This document shows, in pieces, positions 13,694-16,489 of a stretch of DNA of 16,489 nucleotides. The notes below the pieces were generated by a model. That model was given only the letters and a program-made list of their open reading frames with translations. It had not been told where the DNA came from and searched no databases. Source of the stretch: Gammaproteobacteria bacterium (GTDB lineage Bacteria; Pseudomonadota; Gammaproteobacteria; Xanthomonadales; Xanthomonadaceae); assembly GCA_012510865.1 (NCBI GenBank), contig JAAZHF010000162.1, forward strand, positions 1-16,489. The letters are read 5' to 3'. Position 1 is the stretch's first letter; each line of letters opens with the position of its first letter. Both the position numbers and the translations under genes were made by a program.

Positions 13694-15103
13694 TCAGAGG
13701 ACTTCGGAGGCGTAGTCGGCCAGCCGCGAGCGCTCGCCGCGGCGCAGGGTGACGTGCGCGCTGTGGGCCCAGTGCTTGAAGCGGTCCACCGCGTAGGTCA
13801 GGCCGGAGGTGGTCTCGGTCAGGTAGGGCGTGTCGATCTGCTCGACGTTGCCCAGGCACACGATCTTGGTGCCGGGGCCGGCGCGGGTGACCAGGGTCTT
13901 CATCTGCTTGGGCGTCAGGTTCTGCGCCTCGTCCAGGATCAGCCAGCGGTCGAGCAGGGTGCGCCCGCGCATGAAGTTCATCGACCGGATCTTGATGCGC
14001 GAGGCGAGCAGGTCGTTGGTCGCGGCGCGGCCCCATGCGCCGCCCTCCTTGTTGCTCGGCAGCAGCACTTCGAGGTTGTCGGTCAGCGCGCCCATCCAGG
14101 GCGTCATCTTCTCCTCCTCGGTGCCGGGCAGGAAGCCGATGTCCTCGCCGACGCTGATGGTGGCGCGGGGCATGAGGATCTCGCGGTAGCGCTGCGCGTC
14201 CATCGTCTGCGCGAGGCCGGCCGCCAGCGCCAGCAGGGTCTTGCCGGTGCCGGCGGTGCCCAGCAGCGTGACGAAGTCCACGTCCGGATCCATCAGCGCG
14301 TTGAGCGCGAAGTTCTGCTCGCGGTTGCGCGCGGTGATGCCCCAGACCGCGTGCTGGTGGCTGCGGTAGTCGTCGACGATCTGCAGGACGGCGCGTTCGC
14401 CCTCGCCCGCGGCGCCGCGGAACTCGGCCTCCTCGTCGCCGGGCAGGTACAGGAACTGGTTGGGATGCCAATCGTCGTCGTCGCCGCGGCGCACCTCGTA
14501 GTACGTGCGGCCCTTGTCGGTCCAGGACCTGAGGTCCTTGCCGTGGCGCTGCCAGAAGTCCGCCGGCAGGGCGGTGGCGCCGGTGTACAGCAGGCTGAAG
14601 TCGTCGAGCGCGCGGTCGTTCTCGTAATCCTCGCTGGCGATGCCGGCGATCGCGGCCTTGATGCGGAGGTTGATGTCCTTGGAGACGAAGACCACCGGCA
14701 GGCCGGGGCCGGCCTCGGCGCGCAGCGCCAGGATGGCGCCGAGGATGCGGTTGTCCGGCGCCACCGCGCCGAACGAGGCCTTGTCCTCCTTCGGGACCGA
14801 GGTCTGGAAGCGCAGCACGCCGCTGGACCCGGCGCCGCGCAGCTGCAGGCCGCCGGGCCGGTCCAGGCGCAGGCCCGAGGCGATGCGGTCGGCGCCCTGG
14901 GATTCGATCAGTTCGTTGATGAAGCGGCTCACCTGGCGCGCGTTGCGGCTCGCCTCCGACATGCCCTTTTTGCCGTTGTCGAGTTCCTCGATCACCTGCA
15001 TCGGCAGGTAGACATCGTGCTCCTCGAACTTGAACAGCGCGGTCGGGTCGTGCATCAGCACGTTGGTGTCGAGCACGTAGATCCGCTTGCCGTCGTTGGT
15101 CAT
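13694..15103 (-). CDS. PIN-domain/PhoH-family ATPase (PhoH2 type)
   Basis: A 469-residue cytoplasmic fusion. The N-terminal PIN ribonuclease domain begins with YVLDTNVLMHD (9-19) and carries the acidic set Asp12, Glu40, Asp118 and Asp143. After a linker, the C-terminal PhoH ATPase has Walker A GTAGTGKT (282-289) and Walker B LILDEAQ (388-394), with the PhoH signature MPRATISVGEDIGFLPG between. Proteins with this layout (PhoH2) have been described as RNA-unwinding, RNA-cutting ATPases. The residues needed for both activities appear present. The ATG at 15103 starts directly before the PIN motif; no strong ribosome binding site is visible. It is on the same strand as bcp, 97 bases downstream, so it may be read through or have its own promoter. 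The name phoH is often used, but PhoH2 describes the fusion better. Confidence 0.93.
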   Translation of the reverse strand: MTNDGKRIYVLDTNVLMHDPTALFKFEEHDVYLPMQVIEELDNGKKGMSEASRNARQVSRFINELIESQGADRIASGLRLDRPGGLQLRGAGSSGVLRFQTSVPKEDKASFGAVAPDNRILGAILALRAEAGPGLPVVFVSKDINLRIKAAIAGIASEDYENDRALDDFSLLYTGATALPADFWQRHGKDLRSWTDKGRTYYEVRRGDDDDWHPNQFLYLPGDEEAEFRGAAGEGERAVLQIVDDYRSHQHAVWGITARNREQNFALNALMDPDVDFVTLLGTAGTGKTLLALAAGLAQTMDAQRYREILMPRATISVGEDIGFLPGTEEEKMTPWMGALTDNLEVLLPSNKEGGAWGRAATNDLLASRIKIRSMNFMRGRTLLDRWLILDEAQNLTPKQMKTLVTRAGPGTKIVCLGNVEQIDTPYLTETTSGLTYAVDRFKHWAHSAHVTLRRGERSRLADYASEVL

Positions 15104-15200
15104 GGGCGCGGGGGTCCGTCTGGGGAATGGGGGTGCGGGCAGCCGCGGGCGGCCGCGGCCCGCTGGGCGGGGCGGCCGTCGACGGCGGCGGGAACGGGGG
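15104..15200. other. bcp-phoH intergenic region with strong hairpin
   Basis: GCCGCGG-GCGG-CCGCGGC (15142-15159) is a perfect seven-base-pair hairpin with a four-base loop. It is not followed by a T-run on either strand, so it is at best an atypical terminator or an RNA-stabilising stem for bcp. No clear promoter for phoH is visible. Confidence 0.45.
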
Positions 15201-15680
15201 TCACTTGGCGGCGGCGTCGCTGAGCGCGTCGAGCACCGCCTCGGCGTGGCCCGGCACCCTGACCTTGCGCCAGGCGCGGGCGATGCGCCCCGTGGGATCG
15301 ATGAGGAAGGTGCTGCGCTCGATGCCCATCACCTTGCGGCCGTACATGTTCTTCTCCCTGATCACGTCGAAGGCGCGGCACAGGGCCTCGTCGGAGTCGC
15401 TGACCAGGGGAAAGCGGAAGCCCTGCTTCGCGCAGAAGTTTTCGTGCGACTTCACCGAGTCGCGCGACACTCCGAGCACGTCGGCGTCGAGCGCCCGGAA
15501 CCGCGGCAGCAGGGCGTTGAAATCCAGCCCCTCTGTCGTGCAGCCGGGCGTGGAGTCCTTCGGGTAGAAATACAGCACCAGCCAGCGGCCGGTGTAATCG
15601 GCGAGGGTCGAGGTCGCTCCGCCGGAAAGCCGCAGGGGGAGCTCCAGGGTGTCGTGGTCGAGCTTGTCGCCTTCGTTCAT
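15201..15680 (-). CDS. bcp: Thiol peroxidase Bcp/PrxQ
   Basis: A 159-residue peroxiredoxin that reduces hydrogen peroxide and organic peroxides with thioredoxin as reductant. The fold runs from LELPLRL through LVLYFYPKDSTPGCTTEG, which holds the peroxidatic Cys47, to FLIDPTGRIARAW. The second cysteine found close to the peroxidatic one in E. coli Bcp is missing; Cys83 in HENFCAKQG is 36 residues away, matching the Cys47/Cys83 disulfide known in Xylella PrxQ and the equivalent pair in Xanthomonas. Using the second ATG (15680) gives exactly those numbers; an ATG two codons upstream (15686) is also possible. It is co-directional with the gcvR-like gene, about 18 bases after its stop, as in many gammaproteobacteria. 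Confidence 0.94.
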   Translation of the reverse strand: MNEGDKLDHDTLELPLRLSGGATSTLADYTGRWLVLYFYPKDSTPGCTTEGLDFNALLPRFRALDADVLGVSRDSVKSHENFCAKQGFRFPLVSDSDEALCRAFDVIREKNMYGRKVMGIERSTFLIDPTGRIARAWRKVRVPGHAEAVLDALSDAAAK

Positions 15681-15698
15681 TCCCATTCGCCTGCGCGC

Positions 15699-16262
15699 TC
15701 AGAACTTCATCGGGTCCATGATCGCGTCGAGGTTGAGGTGGTCGCAGAACTCGAGGAAGTCGTCGCGCAGGGCGGCGATGTGCATGTCCGCCGGCACGCC
15801 GATCGTCACCTGGGCCGAGAACATGTCGGCGCCGGTCTGCATCGCGCGGTAGCGCGAGCAGTGCAGGCTCTCGATGGTGATGCCCTGGCGGTCGAAGAAG
15901 TCCGCCAGCTGGTACAGGATGCCGGGCTTGTCCGAGGCCACGACCTCGACGATGTAGGGCAGCAGGTTGGACTGCACGGGCTTGGGCCCGGTGCGATACC
16001 AGACCAGCTTCAGGCCCTCTTCGCGCTCCAGGCGCGAGAGCATGGCTTCGAGCTTGGCGACCGCGTCCCAGGATCCCGTGGCCAGCGCCGTGACCGAGAC
16101 GTCGCGGCCGACGGTGGAAAGGCGGGTGTCGACCAGGTTGCAGCCGCTGTCGGCGATGCGCCGCGAGACCGCCAGCAGGGGCGAGCGCGGATGCGTCGTG
16201 TAGGCGTTGATCAGGAGGTGGTTCTCGGTCGGCGCGGGCCGGGGTGTGTCGGTGTCGGTCAA
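15699..16262 (-). CDS. gcvR: GcvR-like double ACT-domain regulator
   Basis: A 187-residue protein with two ACT domains: HLLINAYTTHPRSPLLAVSR (15-34) onward to about 88, and LPYIVEVVASDKPGILYQLA (101-120) onward to about 175. In E. coli GcvR binds GcvA and, with glycine sensing, prevents activation of the glycine cleavage operon; the xanthomonad protein is of the same family. I place the start at TTG 16262, where LTDTDTPRPAP matches the usual beginning of relatives. A GTG at 16274 is an alternative, and the ATG at 16361 lies inside the probable promoter. No strong ribosome binding site is visible for any of them. It is followed by bcp, the order known in E. coli. Confidence 0.85.
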   Translation of the reverse strand: MTDTDTPRPAPTENHLLINAYTTHPRSPLLAVSRRIADSGCNLVDTRLSTVGRDVSVTALATGSWDAVAKLEAMLSRLEREEGLKLVWYRTGPKPVQSNLLPYIVEVVASDKPGILYQLADFFDRQGITIESLHCSRYRAMQTGADMFSAQVTIGVPADMHIAALRDDFLEFCDHLNLDAIMDPMKF

Positions 16263-16356
16263 TTCGGGGTCCACGGAATTCGATGGCGGGTGGCCGTGCG
16301 GCCGGCTGCCGGGCAACCCTGGGCGCAGGCACCGTGGCCGCCCTGGGGCTGCAGCC

Positions 16357-16393
16357 AGCATACTTGCCCGCGCTTCGAAGCCGCAAGTAAGAT
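16357..16393. promoter_or_regulatory. Probable overlapping divergent promoters (gcvR and the next + strand gene)
   Basis: On the + strand, TTGCCC (16364-16369) and TAAGAT (16388-16393) are spaced by 18 bases. On the - strand, TTGCGG (16386-16381) and TATGCT (16362-16357) are also spaced by 18. Between them TACTTGC (16361-16367) and GCAAGTA (16383-16389) form a perfect inverted repeat, around GCTTCGAAGC (16372-16381). The + gene would start past the window edge; synteny suggests dapA. Confidence 0.55.
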
Positions 16394-16489
16394 CAGGGCC
16401 CGCGCCACACGTCGCGCGGCCCCCCGCACGGCTTCCCGACGCAGGCCCAGATTGCACCTTTCCGGCAGCATCCCCGCGCTGGCGACGCC
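16394..16489 (+). other. Probable 5' leader of a + strand gene beyond the window
   Basis: No ATG or GTG on the + strand and no ribosome binding site occur here, and no recognisable protein is encoded. If the promoter at 16364-16393 is real, this is the start of a leader of at least 85 bases. It contains G/C-rich runs but no fold I can name. By synteny the gene may be dapA. Confidence 0.35.

Noticed and set aside
11885..15223. Very long + strand open frame of more than 1,100 codons
   Set aside because: It runs through SulP in another frame and then antisense through PhoH; the residues are biased and no domain is recognisable.
16275..16361. N-terminal extension of the GcvR-like protein from ATG 16361
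   Set aside because: The added residues are Pro/Gly/Arg-rich and unlike the family, and the ATG overlaps the probable -10 box.
1..16489. CRISPR array, tRNA, rRNA, integrase or insertion sequence
   Set aside because: No regularly spaced repeats, RNA gene signatures, transposase motifs or terminal inverted repeats were seen.

Overview
The window is GC-rich chromosomal DNA that most resembles a Xanthomonadaceae genome of the Lysobacter/Luteimonas type. Supporting signs are the gcvR-bcp-phoH order, a PrxQ-type Bcp with the cysteine pair described for Xylella and Xanthomonas, and a REP-like palindrome of the 'GTGGGAGCGGC' kind common in this family. Genus and species cannot be fixed from the sequence. 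Nearly every base is coding, and no gene-free stretch exceeds about 230 bases.

Bases 1-9271 form an exopolysaccharide (EPS) locus. On the + strand lie the 3' end of a family-4 glycosyltransferase, a membrane-anchored deacetylase-like protein and a family-2 glycosyltransferase, linked by GTGA stop/start overlaps. On the - strand, transcribed from about 8.1 kb back to 2.08 kb, runs a five-gene operon: a short Wza-type export lipoprotein, a Wzz/GumC-type chain-length protein, a CpsD-like ATPase-fold protein with a broken Walker A motif, an outer-membrane beta-barrel, and a lipoprotein resembling heparinase II/III lyases. galE diverges from the export operon and can supply UDP-galactose. Together these can make precursors, build, modify, export and trim an extracellular polysaccharide. 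The short Wza plus a separate barrel suggests a secretion route in which the barrel, not Wza, crosses the outer membrane. No polymerase, flippase or exosortase is inside the window; such genes would lie to the left.

Bases 9226-11534 (- strand) hold thiD, an alpha/beta hydrolase and a DUF488 gene. Bases 11686-13613 (+ strand) hold a small helix-turn-helix regulator translationally coupled to a SulP anion transporter. A palindromic -10 region and a second palindrome, probably the regulator's operator, sit between thiD and the regulator.

Bases 13694-16262 (- strand) are housekeeping genes: PIN-PhoH ATPase, Bcp/PrxQ peroxiredoxin and a GcvR-like double-ACT protein. The right end carries a probable divergent promoter whose + strand gene starts beyond the window; by synteny with other gammaproteobacteria it is probably dapA. 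The most interesting parts are the EPS secretion module and the regulator-SulP control region.
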